This document shows, one piece after another, positions 15,559 to 24,627 of a DNA stretch of 64,000 nt (the first letter of the stretch is position 1; the number at the start of each line of letters is the position of its first letter). Under the pieces are notes generated by a model, which was given only the letters and a program-made list of their open reading frames with translations, was not told the DNA's origin and searched no databases. The position numbers and the translations under genes were made by a program. The DNA lies in contig JAJDVB010000067.1 in the NCBI GenBank assembly GCA_022826345.1, positions 1-64,000 of the forward strand, in the 5' to 3' direction. Source of the stretch: Alphaproteobacteria bacterium. Its GTDB lineage: Bacteria > Pseudomonadota > Alphaproteobacteria > UBA828.

Positions 15559-16617
15559 TTACTGGACAAAGCGCGTCTCGGTGTCTCCGGTACCGAACTT
15601 CTCGCTGTCATCGTCGTCCCACTCGCGGCCGCTCTCCTGGCTGGAGAATTTTTCGAGCATGTAGTCGCCGGCGGTGATCGGCGGGTATTTCGCCGGCTGG
15701 TCCGGCCCGCTGCAGGTCGGCAGACACTCGATCAGCGCGTCGTAGTTGGGCTCGATGAAGTGGCAGAATGACATGCGATCCCCGGACGCGTGCGGCGGGT
15801 TGAGCACGCGGTGCCGGGTGGACTTCCAGCGGTCGTTGGTCCAGCGCATCAGGAAGTCGCCGATGTTGACCACGAACGAGCCGGGGATGGCCGGCACGTC
15901 CACCCAGGCGCCGTCCGGGCCGCGCGCCTGAAGGCCGCCCGGCTTGTCCTCTATCAGACAGATGGTGAGGTTGTCGTAGTCTGAGTGCTCGCCGGCGCGA
16001 AGCTGCCCCTCCTTGGGCGCATTCTGCTGCTCGGGATAGTTCAGCACGCGCAGGATACTGAAGCCCCTTTCGAGCAAGGCGTCGAAGTGGTCTTCGGGCA
16101 GATCGAAGGCGATGGCCGCGAGCCGGTGCAGGTGCCAGCCCAGCAGGTCCAGGGCCCGGATGTAGTCCTCGATGGTCTGGCGGAGCCCCGACGGCTGCTG
16201 CGGATAGATATTGGGCGCGTAGCAGGGCGCGGCCGCCTCGGTGTGGCAGGACGGATGGTCCGGCACGTCAATCGGCCCGAACGAGATCGATTCCTTCAGG
16301 TCGGGCGGCGCCTCCACGCCGATCGTCGCCGAGAGGTGCTCCGTGCCCACCGGCTCGTAGCCTCGGACCGCCAGATCGCCCTCGGGCTTTCTGATGGCGA
16401 GCTTCTTCTCCATCGGCAGGCCGAAGAACTCGACGGATTCGCGGCGCGCCCGCTCGACAAGCGCCGGGTCAACCCCGTGGCCCGAGACCATGAAGAAACC
16501 GATCCGTTCGCAGGCGCGGCTGATCTCGTCCGCGACCCGCCGCTTGTCGGCGGCGTCGCCTGCGAAGTAGGGGCTGAGGTCAATGAGCGGTATTTCCGCG
16601 AGGGTTCCGGTCGACAT
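15559..16617 (-). CDS. Isopenicillin-N-synthase-like non-haem Fe(II) oxygenase, copy A
   Basis: 352-aa member of the IPNS/2-oxoglutarate-Fe(II) oxygenase family (COG3491 type). The double-stranded beta-helix iron ligands are His211 and Asp213 (GEHSDYDNLT) and His269 (KSTRHRV). Arg281 and Ser283 (RMS) form the R-x-S motif that binds 2-oxoglutarate or the substrate carboxylate. The N-terminal DIOX-N part is IPLIDLSPYF...GFFMVSGHGVD. It is the last gene of the long minus-strand operon with an ABC importer and a deacetylase-family gene, so it probably oxidises the imported compound or a derivative. A close homologue of equal length (copy C, about two-thirds identical by eye) lies at 36.5 kb and a more distant one (copy B) at 22.7 kb. 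Confidence 0.9.
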   Translation of the reverse strand: MSTGTLAEIPLIDLSPYFAGDAADKRRVADEISRACERIGFFMVSGHGVDPALVERARRESVEFFGLPMEKKLAIRKPEGDLAVRGYEPVGTEHLSATIGVEAPPDLKESISFGPIDVPDHPSCHTEAAAPCYAPNIYPQQPSGLRQTIEDYIRALDLLGWHLHRLAAIAFDLPEDHFDALLERGFSILRVLNYPEQQNAPKEGQLRAGEHSDYDNLTICLIEDKPGGLQARGPDGAWVDVPAIPGSFVVNIGDFLMRWTNDRWKSTRHRVLNPPHASGDRMSFCHFIEPNYDALIECLPTCSGPDQPAKYPPITAGDYMLEKFSSQESGREWDDDDSEKFGTGDTETRFVQ

Positions 16618-16704
16618 GGGAGCTCCTTTCGCTGCGCTTCGGGCCTTCCGCCGCCGCCGGTCCCGCTGGACGCCGGCGGTGGCAGCGTGGCTCTCGTCCT
16701 CGGT

Positions 16705-17619
16705 CTATTCCGCCGCCGGCGCGCCTTCGGTCGTGCCGTTGAAGGGATGCCGGCGTTTGAAGTCCTCGGCCATCTCGCGCATGGTGATCATGCGTACGCC
16801 GGTGTGCGCCAGCATGTGGTCGAAGAGCCGCTCCAGCATCATCAGCACCTGCGGCTTGCCGGCGCAGTCCGGATGGATCACGCAGGTGTAGATCGCATAG
16901 TCGTAGTGGCGGTAGATCCAGTCGAACTGGTCGCGCCAGATGTCCTCGACATCCCGCGGATTGACCCAGCCGTGGCTGTTGGGGAATGTCTTCACGAACA
17001 TCATGGGCGGCGCGTCGTCGAGGTACCAGCTCGCCGGCAGCTCGACCAGATCGACCGCCTCCCCCGGCTGCCAGGGCTTCATCCAGGTCTTGGCTTCCTG
17101 GGTATAGTCGATCTTGGTCCAGCTATCGCCACTGCGCAGGTAGTGCGGCGTGTAGTCGTCCTCCATGACGCTGCGGTCGTAGAGGAAACCGCGCTCGAGC
17201 AACAGGTCGATGGTGTTGGGGCTGAGCTCCCACCACGGCGCCACGTAGCCGACCGGGCGCACGCCGCAGAGGTCTGTCACCAGCTCGATGCACTTGTCGA
17301 GCACGTCGGCCTCCTGCTGGCGCGACATGGCGAGCGGGTTCTCATGCGTGTAGCCGTGCACGCCCAGCTCGTGGCCGTACTTCACAATCAACTCGGATTC
17401 TTTCGGAAAGCTCTCGATCGAGTGGCCGGTAATGTCCCACGTGGTCTTGATGCCGTAGCGGTCCATCATTTCCAGGATGCGCGGAACCCCCTGCCGCGCC
17501 GCGAAGACGCCGCGCGAGATGTCGCAGGGCGAATCGGCGCCGCCGAACGATCCGATCCAGAGCGAAACCGAATCGAAATGGGGATTGAAGCAAACCTGAA
17601 TGTCTTTCTTCGTGGCCAT
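16705..17619 (-). CDS. Polysaccharide deacetylase (NodB-fold) family protein, PuuE-like, copy 1
   Basis: 304-aa protein of the carbohydrate esterase 4/NodB fold. The metal-site elements are present: Asp16 in CFNPHFDSVSLW and the His pair His88/His92 in VHGYTHENP. The catalytic-domain segment VRPVGYVAPWWELSPNT and the late CVIHPDCAGKPQ also fit. Such cytoplasmic members include the allantoinase PuuE and peptidoglycan-unrelated amidohydrolases, so C-N bond hydrolysis of a small molecule is more likely than polysaccharide deacetylation. No signal peptide is seen. The start MATKKDIQVC has GGAGGCG upstream. It lies between the fused permease and oxygenase copy A in the same operon. Confidence 0.85.
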   Translation of the reverse strand: MATKKDIQVCFNPHFDSVSLWIGSFGGADSPCDISRGVFAARQGVPRILEMMDRYGIKTTWDITGHSIESFPKESELIVKYGHELGVHGYTHENPLAMSRQQEADVLDKCIELVTDLCGVRPVGYVAPWWELSPNTIDLLLERGFLYDRSVMEDDYTPHYLRSGDSWTKIDYTQEAKTWMKPWQPGEAVDLVELPASWYLDDAPPMMFVKTFPNSHGWVNPRDVEDIWRDQFDWIYRHYDYAIYTCVIHPDCAGKPQVLMMLERLFDHMLAHTGVRMITMREMAEDFKRRHPFNGTTEGAPAAE

Positions 17620-17706
17620 GGTTTCGCCTCCCTCTGTCACCGCGTCGCGGCGGATGTCCGGTCCCGGTGCCTCCGGCCCTATGCGTCCGCGCGCTCCCTT
17701 CGCGAG

Positions 17707-19836
17707 TCACGCATCTGCGCGCTCCCGGAGCGCGACGATAGCGCCGAGCAGCACGAGTCCGTAAATGATACTCCGCACCGCCTCGGGCAGCATCGTTCCC
17801 GTCAGCAGCGAGCCGAGCGCCGTGAACAGCAAGGCGCCGCCCAGGATACCGACGAAGTGGCCGCGCCCGCCGGTGATCAGCGTGCCACCGAGGACCACCA
17901 CCGCGATGGATTGCAGCAGGAACGGATCGCCCATGCCGAAGAACGCCTGCCCGCTGAAGCCGGAGAGCAGGACGCCCACCAGCGCAGAGCAAAAGCCGCT
18001 CAGCATGTAGGCGCCGACGATGACGGAGCCGGTCCAGACGCCCGAGAGCCTTGCCACGGTGACGCTGTTCCCCACCGTGTAGAGCCTGCGCCCGAAGGCG
18101 GTCCGGTTGAGAAAGATCGTGGCCGCGATCGCAAAGGCGATCAGGAACCAGCCGATCGGCGCGGTGCCGAGCAGCCGGCCGGATACGAACCAGCGCAGCA
18201 CCGGCGGGGAGCCGCCGATGGGCGCACCGTCGCTGAAGATGAGCGAGATGCCTTCGAGCATGCCGGCCATCGCCAGCGTGACGATGATCGGCGACATCCT
18301 GAAGAGCACGATCATGAGGCCGTTCAGACAGCCGATGGCGAGTCCGATCGCGAGCGCCAGCGGCACCGCCCAATAGGCCGGCCCGTTCTCGCCGAAGCAG
18401 AAGGTGGTGACGACGATCGCCGGGAAAGTGATCGCCCAGGCGACCGAGAGATCGAGCCCGCCCGAAATGATGACCGCCCCCTGGCCCAGGCCCAGGATCG
18501 CGAGGAAGGCGGTGAACAGCAGCAGGACGTTGAGGTATTCGAGTGCCGACAGGTTCTCGCCGAAGAGCACCACCGTCGCGATCACGATCACGGCGAACAT
18601 GACGTAGGTGGGGGAGATGTAGCGGAGCGTGGCCTGGTTGCGGGTGAACCAGCCCGCGGTCGGGCGGGTCAGGTCAGGGCCGCCGCGCGCGGCCGTTCGG
18701 CCCAGCAGGTCCTGCAGCAGCCCATCGCCCCCCAGGCCGGCCGACGACACGACCGGCGCTCGCCAACGCGTGCGGAGCGCCTGCCGCCAGCCGCGCACGA
18801 CATCCACAACGGGCAGGTCCCGGCTCATCGAGAGCCCCAGCACGGCGAAGATCAGGATCGCCCCCTCCGCGAGCGGCACGTACCAGGTGCGCATGCCGAG
18901 CAGCAGGAAGATCGTCAGGATGATGGTCAGCGTCAGCGCGCCGAAGACGGTGCCGACGCAGCCGCCGCGACCGCCGCCGATCAGTGTCCCGCCGATGACC
19001 ACGGCGGCGAATATCTTGAGCAGGAACTTGGCGCCGATCAGTGGGTCTCCTGCGCCGATCTGGGCGGTCATAAACATGCCGGCGGCGCCGTAGCAGACGC
19101 CGGCGATGGTATAGGTCCAGAACTTCGTCATCCGCACGTCGGTGCCGCTCGCCAGCGCCGACTTCTCGTCGCTGCCGATGGCGTAGATGCCCGTGCCCAA
19201 GCGCGAGTTGCGAAGCAGCAGCCAGAGCGCGATGACGACCGCGAGCACGATGATCGGTGCGGGAAGCACGCCGGCGATGGCCTCGCCGGTGAAGAACATG
19301 CTGAACTCCCACGGCGCCTCGCCGCCCGCGTGGGTCATCACCAGCAGGGCCGCGCCCTGCGCGATGAACATCGTGGCGAGCGTCACGACGATTGCCGACA
19401 GACCGAGAAAGGCGATCAGGAAGCCGTTGATCGCTCCGATCACCGCGCCTACGGCAAGCGCGAGCGCGAGCGCCGCCCCGATGAACTCGGCGCCGGAAAG
19501 CGCGGCAACGTCGGAGGAAAACTCGGATCCGCCGCCGAGGAACTGGATGATCATCACGTTGACCAGCGAGATCACCGCGCCGGCCGAGAGATCGAAGCCG
19601 CCGGCCAGGATGACGATGGTCTCGCCCACCGCCGCGAGCGCGAGCGTCGTCGCGCCGGTGGTGATGGAACTCACGTCGAAGTAGCTGATCCCCTCGCCCT
19701 TTACGAGCTGCAGGATGATCAGCATCACCAGGAACACGCCGACCGAGATCAGAAGGCCGCGCTGGCGCTGCCAGTTCACGACCGGGAGGCTGGCGCGATC
19801 GAATCGCGGCAGCGGCAGCAGCGGCCTGCCGTTCAC
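17707..19836 (-). CDS. Fused tandem ABC sugar-type permease (two RbsC-like domains in one protein)
   Basis: 709-aa inner-membrane protein made of two complete RbsC/MglC-type permease domains. The first (about residues 25-345) has GGFDLSAGAVISL and GGTLIGGGRGG. The second (about 410-705) has GGLDLSVAWAI and GGTLITGGRGHF. A hydrophilic linker of about 60 residues rich in Arg and Gly joins them. Normal family members are about 320 aa and form dimers, so this fusion would be a covalent heterodimer. The start is GTG, overlapping the stop of the upstream ATPase gene by four bases. Ligand is not deducible; ribose-family permeases also move nucleosides, autoinducer-2 and other polyols. Confidence 0.92.
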   Translation of the reverse strand: MNGRPLLPLPRFDRASLPVVNWQRQRGLLISVGVFLVMLIILQLVKGEGISYFDVSSITTGATTLALAAVGETIVILAGGFDLSAGAVISLVNVMIIQFLGGGSEFSSDVAALSGAEFIGAALALALAVGAVIGAINGFLIAFLGLSAIVVTLATMFIAQGAALLVMTHAGGEAPWEFSMFFTGEAIAGVLPAPIIVLAVVIALWLLLRNSRLGTGIYAIGSDEKSALASGTDVRMTKFWTYTIAGVCYGAAGMFMTAQIGAGDPLIGAKFLLKIFAAVVIGGTLIGGGRGGCVGTVFGALTLTIILTIFLLLGMRTWYVPLAEGAILIFAVLGLSMSRDLPVVDVVRGWRQALRTRWRAPVVSSAGLGGDGLLQDLLGRTAARGGPDLTRPTAGWFTRNQATLRYISPTYVMFAVIVIATVVLFGENLSALEYLNVLLLFTAFLAILGLGQGAVIISGGLDLSVAWAITFPAIVVTTFCFGENGPAYWAVPLALAIGLAIGCLNGLMIVLFRMSPIIVTLAMAGMLEGISLIFSDGAPIGGSPPVLRWFVSGRLLGTAPIGWFLIAFAIAATIFLNRTAFGRRLYTVGNSVTVARLSGVWTGSVIVGAYMLSGFCSALVGVLLSGFSGQAFFGMGDPFLLQSIAVVVLGGTLITGGRGHFVGILGGALLFTALGSLLTGTMLPEAVRSIIYGLVLLGAIVALRERADA

Positions 19837-21371
19837 GGCGCCCCGCCTTCGCCTAGCGCCGCGCGCATGACGGCAGGCTCCGAGAGCGCATCGCCGCTCA
19901 GCGTCGCCGCCGCGCGGCCCCCGTAGACGACCTTGACCTCATCGCAGAGGTTGACCAGCTCCGACACATCGGTGGAGTAGAACAGTACCGCGCCCCCCGC
20001 GCTCGCGTAGGCGCGGATCATCACGTAGATCTCGGCCTTGGTACCGACATCGACGCCGCGGGTCGGGTCGTACATGAGTAGGATGCGGTTCTCGGTCAGC
20101 AGCCACTTGGCGATGGCGAGCTTTTGCTGATTGCCGCCGCTGAAGACCTTGCAGGCGGTGTGCAGCGCGCGGCGGTCCACCTGCACTAGATCCAGCACCT
20201 GAGAGACGGCCGCAGCCTCCGCTGCCGTGTCGATGACCCCGAATCGCCTGAACCGCTCGATGACCGGGAGCGAGACGTTCTCCCGCCCGGTCATCTCCAG
20301 CGCCAGCGCCTCAGTCTTGCGCTCCTCCGGCACCAGGCTGATGCCGATGTCGGCGCGCAGCGCATCGCGTGGCGACTTCAGGGCAACCGGCTTGCCGTAC
20401 ACCGAGACCGTGCCGGCCGAGGGCCTGATCATTCCGAACAGCGCGAGGAACAGCTCGCGCTGGCCCATCCCTTCGAGCCCCGCGATACCGAGCACGTCGC
20501 CGGGCCGCAACTCGAACGACAAGTCCTTGAGTCTGCCGCCCGCCGCCAGCCCCTCGGCCGAAAGGACCGGCTCCGTCGCCTCCCCTTCGGCGCGCGGCGG
20601 CTTCTCCGGGAAGGTCGCGGCCAGCGAGCGGCCGATCACCAGCGCGATGACCTCCTCCTCCGAAATGTCGGCGACCGCGAAGCTCCCGACATTGGCGCCG
20701 TTGCGCAGCACGGTCAGGTTGTCGCAGAAACGCCGGACCTCCTGCATGCGGTGGGAGATGAAGACCGTGGTGACGCCCTGCTCCCGCAACGCATCGACCT
20801 GGCCGTGCAGCCACTCGACATCCTTGCCGGAGAGCGCCGAGGTCGGCTCGTCCAGCAGCAGGATTCTCGGCTCTCGCGAGATGGCGCGGGCAATCTCGAT
20901 GCGCTGCTGGGTGGAGAGATCGAGCGTCGCGACCTCCACGCGCGGGTCGATATCGTCCAGGCCGAGGTTCTGGAGAATTTCGCGCACCAGCTCTTCGGAT
21001 CGCCGCCGGCGCACCTGCGCGCCGAAGTACGCAGGCTCGTAGGGCAGCAGCATGTTCTGCGTGACCGTGAGGTCCTTGATCAGGGAGATTTCCTGATAGG
21101 CGGTCTGGATGCCGGCGCGGTGCGCGGTGCGCGGATCGCCGAGCCGCGCAGGCTCTCCGAACAAGTGGATATCGCCAGCGTCGGCCCGGATGAGACCACT
21201 GAGAATCTTGACGAGTGTGGATTTGCCGGCGCCGTTCTCGCCCAGCAGCGCATGAACGTCGCCCGACCCCACGGCGAGCGACACGTCATCCAGGGCAATC
21301 GTGGCGCCGAAGTGCTTTCTTAGTCCGACGACCTCGAATGCGGCAGGCGCCCCGCTCCCGCTCTCTTCCAC
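19833..21371 (-). CDS. Sugar-type ABC transporter ATP-binding protein (RbsA/MglA-like, two ATPase domains)
   Basis: 512-aa double ATPase of the CUT2 class. Domain 1 has Walker A LLGENGAGKSTLVKILSG and Walker B RILLLDEPTSAL. Domain 2 starts near residue 265, has GIAGLEGMGQRELFLALFG in place of a proper Walker A (the usual degenerate second site of this class) and the signature FSGGNQQKLAIAKWL. It begins with GTG (MEESGSGAP) and overlaps the fused permease gene by four bases. With the binding protein upstream and the permease downstream it makes a complete importer: binding protein, ATPase, permease. Confidence 0.94.
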   Translation of the reverse strand: MEESGSGAPAAFEVVGLRKHFGATIALDDVSLAVGSGDVHALLGENGAGKSTLVKILSGLIRADAGDIHLFGEPARLGDPRTAHRAGIQTAYQEISLIKDLTVTQNMLLPYEPAYFGAQVRRRRSEELVREILQNLGLDDIDPRVEVATLDLSTQQRIEIARAISREPRILLLDEPTSALSGKDVEWLHGQVDALREQGVTTVFISHRMQEVRRFCDNLTVLRNGANVGSFAVADISEEEVIALVIGRSLAATFPEKPPRAEGEATEPVLSAEGLAAGGRLKDLSFELRPGDVLGIAGLEGMGQRELFLALFGMIRPSAGTVSVYGKPVALKSPRDALRADIGISLVPEERKTEALALEMTGRENVSLPVIERFRRFGVIDTAAEAAAVSQVLDLVQVDRRALHTACKVFSGGNQQKLAIAKWLLTENRILLMYDPTRGVDVGTKAEIYVMIRAYASAGGAVLFYSTDVSELVNLCDEVKVVYGGRAAATLSGDALSEPAVMRAALGEGGAP

Positions 21372-21462
21372 GGCAGCGCGTCAGACCTGTCGGAGGCGTC
21401 CGTGCGGGACCCGCTTGCGCAGGTCCCGCACGGTAGAAGGTGCCTCCCTGTTAGGCCTTTTG

Positions 21463-22587
21463 TTACTGACCTTCCGGCACCTTGCCTTCGAGCGCTGAGA
21501 ACAGGTCGAGCTCACTCACCCAGGGATGCCACACGTCGACGAAGTAGTTCGGCGGCACCCCAAGATCGGGATGGTAGGTGTTGCAGTTGCGCTCGAGCAG
21601 CTCCTCGCGCGTCCCTTCGGTGCACACCACCACCTGGCCCGGCTCGACCAGCGGCATCGGCACCTGGGTGAAGCGCGGCGGCTCCGCACCGCCGTCGGCA
21701 TAGGCGACGGCGATCTTGAGCGCGTAAGCACCGAGCCAGTTGGGCGAGCCCATGGAGCTGCTCCTCATGCCCAACGCACCCGGCACCGTGCCGGGCTCGG
21801 CGATGGCGATGCGATGGCCGTTGGTGCCGTTACCGGCGCAGGGCACGAGCTGGTCCGCACGGCCCGCCTCGACCTGGATCTGCGAGAACATGTAGCAGCC
21901 GACTTGCGTCCACAGCCCGTCGATGTTGTCCCAGCCGTGGGTAGCGACGATCTTGGTCAGCTCCTGCCTGGCGTGCGCGTTGTTCCAGTTGCTGTAGGCA
22001 TGAACCAGGACCTCGATTTCGGGATAGGCGGCGAAGACCTCCATGGCGCCGTCGGTGCGGGCGTGATCGATGTAGTGGCCGGGGTAGCCGCCCATGACGA
22101 TGATGCTGCCCTTGCCGCCGAGCTCCTCGGCCAGGTACTCCGCAGGCCCCGCGCCGGCCCAGGTCTGATCCAGGCCGATGTGGTAGGCGCAGGGCTCGGT
22201 CACCGATGCGTCGAAGGTCATCACGATGATGCCCCTCTGGCACGCCTGACGGATCGAGCGGTTGAGCGCGGTGCGCGAATTCGGCCACAGGATGATGATG
22301 TCGGCATCGCCCTGGACCATCGCGTTGACCTGCTGGATCTGGGTCTGGATATCGGCCCGCGCCGATTGCATGTTGAGCTCCACCCGGTCCTTGAAGGCCT
22401 TGGTCTTGGCCATGGAGCGGATCAGGTTCTGCGCCGCATCCATCCAGGTGTTGCCCTCGAATCCCACGCTGACGAAGACCTTGTACGTGTCCTTCTGGGC
22501 CGAAGCCGGCGATGGGCCGAAGATGCCGGCCACCGCCAGTGCCAGAGCAGCGAGCGCCAGCACCGCGAGTCTCGCCCGTTTGATCAT
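21463..22587 (-). CDS. Periplasmic sugar-type substrate-binding protein (RbsB-like)
   Basis: 374-aa binding protein of the ribose/galactose (Peripla_BP_4) class. A Sec signal peptide is plain: MIKRARLAV, a long alanine-rich hydrophobic core, and cleavage near SPASA-QKD. The mature protein starts YKVFVSVGFEGNTWMDAAQN and contains ADIIILWPNSRTALNRSI and GIIVMTFDASVTEPCAYHIG, typical of the hinge and ligand cleft. The ATG has GGGAGG at good spacing. It leads the ATPase and fused permease genes in one operon. The family binds pentoses, hexoses, nucleosides or similar polyhydroxy compounds; which one here is unknown. Confidence 0.9.
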   Translation of the reverse strand: MIKRARLAVLALAALALAVAGIFGPSPASAQKDTYKVFVSVGFEGNTWMDAAQNLIRSMAKTKAFKDRVELNMQSARADIQTQIQQVNAMVQGDADIIILWPNSRTALNRSIRQACQRGIIVMTFDASVTEPCAYHIGLDQTWAGAGPAEYLAEELGGKGSIIVMGGYPGHYIDHARTDGAMEVFAAYPEIEVLVHAYSNWNNAHARQELTKIVATHGWDNIDGLWTQVGCYMFSQIQVEAGRADQLVPCAGNGTNGHRIAIAEPGTVPGALGMRSSSMGSPNWLGAYALKIAVAYADGGAEPPRFTQVPMPLVEPGQVVVCTEGTREELLERNCNTYHPDLGVPPNYFVDVWHPWVSELDLFSALEGKVPEGQ

Positions 22588-22654
22588 GTTTGCCTCCCTT
22601 GGGTTTTGAGCCTTGACGGCTCCTTGGTCGTTTCTTGAGACGCCGCTCGGCGCC

Positions 22655-23677
22655 TTATGGCTGATCGGACGCCCGCTGACCCGATGCGCCGATGGCGGTC
22701 ATCATCAGGAACTTGTCGAGCAGGTTCTTACTTGTGGTGACCGGCGGGTACTTGGCCGGATTGTCTTCGCTCTGACAGGTCGGGAAGCATTCGATGATGC
22801 TGTCGTAGTTCGTATAGAAGAAGAAGATCATCGACTGCCGGCGGCTGTCGTTCGCCTTGTCCCGCGGTGGATTGACGACCCGGTGCAGAGTGGAAACCCA
22901 CATGTCGTTGGTCCACATCTGCATCTGGTCGCCGAGATTGATGCTGAACGCATTAGGTACCACCGGTACGTCCACCCACTCGCCATCACGGTTCATGGCC
23001 TGGAGACCGCCGGGTCTATCCTCGATCGCACAGATCGTGCAGGCACCGAAATCGGAGTGCGCGCTGGCACGGAACTGGTTTTCCAACGGCGGGGCCGGCT
23101 GGTCCGGGTAGTTGAGCACCCGGAACTGGCTGACGTGCCTGTCCATCCGCTTCTCGAAGTAATCTTCGTCGAGATCGAGCGCGAGAGCGAAGATACGCAT
23201 CAGCGTGAACGCGAGCTGCTCCATAGCGTCCCAGTAAGCGATCCACGTCTCCTTGAGCTCGGCGGGACGCGCCGGCCAGCGGTTCTCGACGAAGTGCTGG
23301 CCGGCCTCGGCGCAGTGATAGTAGGGCTCGTCCGGCACGAAGGGCGGGCCGACCGTCAGCGATTCCTTGAGATCGCCCGGTCCCCGCTCGCCGCGGCTTT
23401 CGGCCAGGCATTCCTTGAGGGCTGGGCTGTAACCCCTGATGACGTCGTCCGCCCAGCGTTCAATTGTCATCTTCTCTTCCAGCGGAAGATCGAAGAAGCG
23501 CCGACTGACATCATGTGTGGCCTTGGTCACTGACGGGTCCACCCCGTGACCAGTGATGACGAAGAAGCCGATGTCCTCACACGCCTGTTTGACCTCGGCT
23601 GCCACCCGCGCTTTCCCGTCGCGGTCTCGGCCGAGGAATGGCGCGATGTCGATAACGGGAACCTGCTGAAGGGTCAT
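22655..23677 (-). CDS. Isopenicillin-N-synthase-like non-haem Fe(II) oxygenase, copy B
   Basis: 340-aa IPNS/2-oxoglutarate oxygenase family protein, clearly homologous to but distinct from copies A and C. Iron ligands are His207 and Asp209 (SAHSDFGACT) and His265 (VSTLHRVVNP), and an R-x-S motif is present at Arg280/Ser282 (RQS). The N-terminal part is VPVIDIAPFLGRDRDGK. The start MTLQQVPVIDI is favoured over an in-frame ATG eight codons earlier. It precedes the sugar-type ABC importer genes on the same strand, 67 bases upstream of the binding-protein start, so one operon seems to carry two different oxygenases at its two ends. Confidence 0.88.
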   Translation of the reverse strand: MTLQQVPVIDIAPFLGRDRDGKARVAAEVKQACEDIGFFVITGHGVDPSVTKATHDVSRRFFDLPLEEKMTIERWADDVIRGYSPALKECLAESRGERGPGDLKESLTVGPPFVPDEPYYHCAEAGQHFVENRWPARPAELKETWIAYWDAMEQLAFTLMRIFALALDLDEDYFEKRMDRHVSQFRVLNYPDQPAPPLENQFRASAHSDFGACTICAIEDRPGGLQAMNRDGEWVDVPVVPNAFSINLGDQMQMWTNDMWVSTLHRVVNPPRDKANDSRRQSMIFFFYTNYDSIIECFPTCQSEDNPAKYPPVTTSKNLLDKFLMMTAIGASGQRASDQP

Positions 23678-23766
23678 GGTTCTACCTTCGCGTCCCGACA
23701 ATTGCGGAAGCTTGCCCGTTCGCGTGTTAACCCGTCAAGGCGCAATCAAGCCTCGGTGGGCGGCGA

Positions 23767-24627
23767 TCAATCGGTGTCGTTCTCGATTTGGGGAAGCGAG
23801 CGCACATAGGCGAGGATCGCGCTGAGGTCCTGGCGATCCATCGTGTCGTAGCGCTCGTAGGGCATGGGTGGGCCGAGCTCGTCGCCGTCGGGCCTGAGCC
23901 CCTTGGTGATGGCCGTGCGCATCTTGCGGCTGTTCCAGCGGCCGAGACCAGTACCCCAGTCTGGCGTGATGTTGCGGGCCACGGTCTCGCCCCAGGGGCC
24001 TTCCATCTCGTGCCCGCCGGCGCCCAGCATGTTCTCGTAGTCGCGCCAGCCGTCCTCGATCGGTGTATGGCAGTACGTGCAATTGGCGATCGGTCCCGCC
24101 AGATATTCGCCGTAGGCTCCGAGATCGTAGTACGCAACCTCGGGCACCTCGCCGAGCGGCGGGCCGTAGTCGGCAGGTAGATCGATCTCGTACTCGGAGG
24201 CAGGGACTTCGTTCCTGATAGCCGGGATCGAACGCAGATAGGCGACGATGGCCTGCGCGTCCTTGTCCGAAAGGCCGCGGTACAGCCTGATCGGCATGGC
24301 AGGGCCGATGATCGAGCCGTCCGGCCGCTTGCCCTCGCGGATTGCAATGATGATCTCCTCGTCGCTCCAGCTGCCGATACCGGTCTCGGGGTCGGGCGTG
24401 ATGTTGGACGCGTAGGCCGTGTAGTCGTCCTCCTCGAACACAAGGCCGCCCGCGAAGTGCATATCGGCGATCTGGCCATCTTCATTCCACGGCGTGTGAC
24501 AGACCGGACAGGCGGCCATGCTCTCCATCAGGTATGTGCCCCGCTCGAGAGGGGTCTCGGCGGCGCTCGTCCCGGCGAGCAGCACTGTCGCCAGAATGAC
24601 CGAAAGGGTCGCTGGTATCGTCTTCAT
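23767..24627 (-). CDS. Di-haem cytochrome c with an internal duplication
   Basis: 286-aa periplasmic cytochrome c. A signal peptide (MKTIPATLSVILATVLLAG, cleavage near SAA-ET) is followed by two class I haem motifs: CPVCH at 40-44 and CTYCH at 183-187. The two halves repeat one another: each has NITPD-x-x-TG-x-G-x-W, then RPDG, a MP that should provide the axial methionine, and ILAYVRSLP or the like. Such proteins resemble the small cytochrome subunits of alcohol, aldehyde or gluconate dehydrogenases. No dehydrogenase is adjacent. It heads the minus-strand run that leads to oxygenase B and the importer, so it may accept electrons in the same pathway (inference). Confidence 0.88.
   Translation of the reverse strand: MKTIPATLSVILATVLLAGTSAAETPLERGTYLMESMAACPVCHTPWNEDGQIADMHFAGGLVFEEDDYTAYASNITPDPETGIGSWSDEEIIIAIREGKRPDGSIIGPAMPIRLYRGLSDKDAQAIVAYLRSIPAIRNEVPASEYEIDLPADYGPPLGEVPEVAYYDLGAYGEYLAGPIANCTYCHTPIEDGWRDYENMLGAGGHEMEGPWGETVARNITPDWGTGLGRWNSRKMRTAITKGLRPDGDELGPPMPYERYDTMDRQDLSAILAYVRSLPQIENDTD

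Noticed and set aside
15985..19926. A plus-strand open frame of more than 1300 codons with no stop
   Set aside because: It lies antisense to the oxygenase A, deacetylase and fused-permease genes, and its translation is a low-complexity run of Arg, His, Asp and Ala with no domain. It is a side effect of high GC at third codon positions on the other strand.
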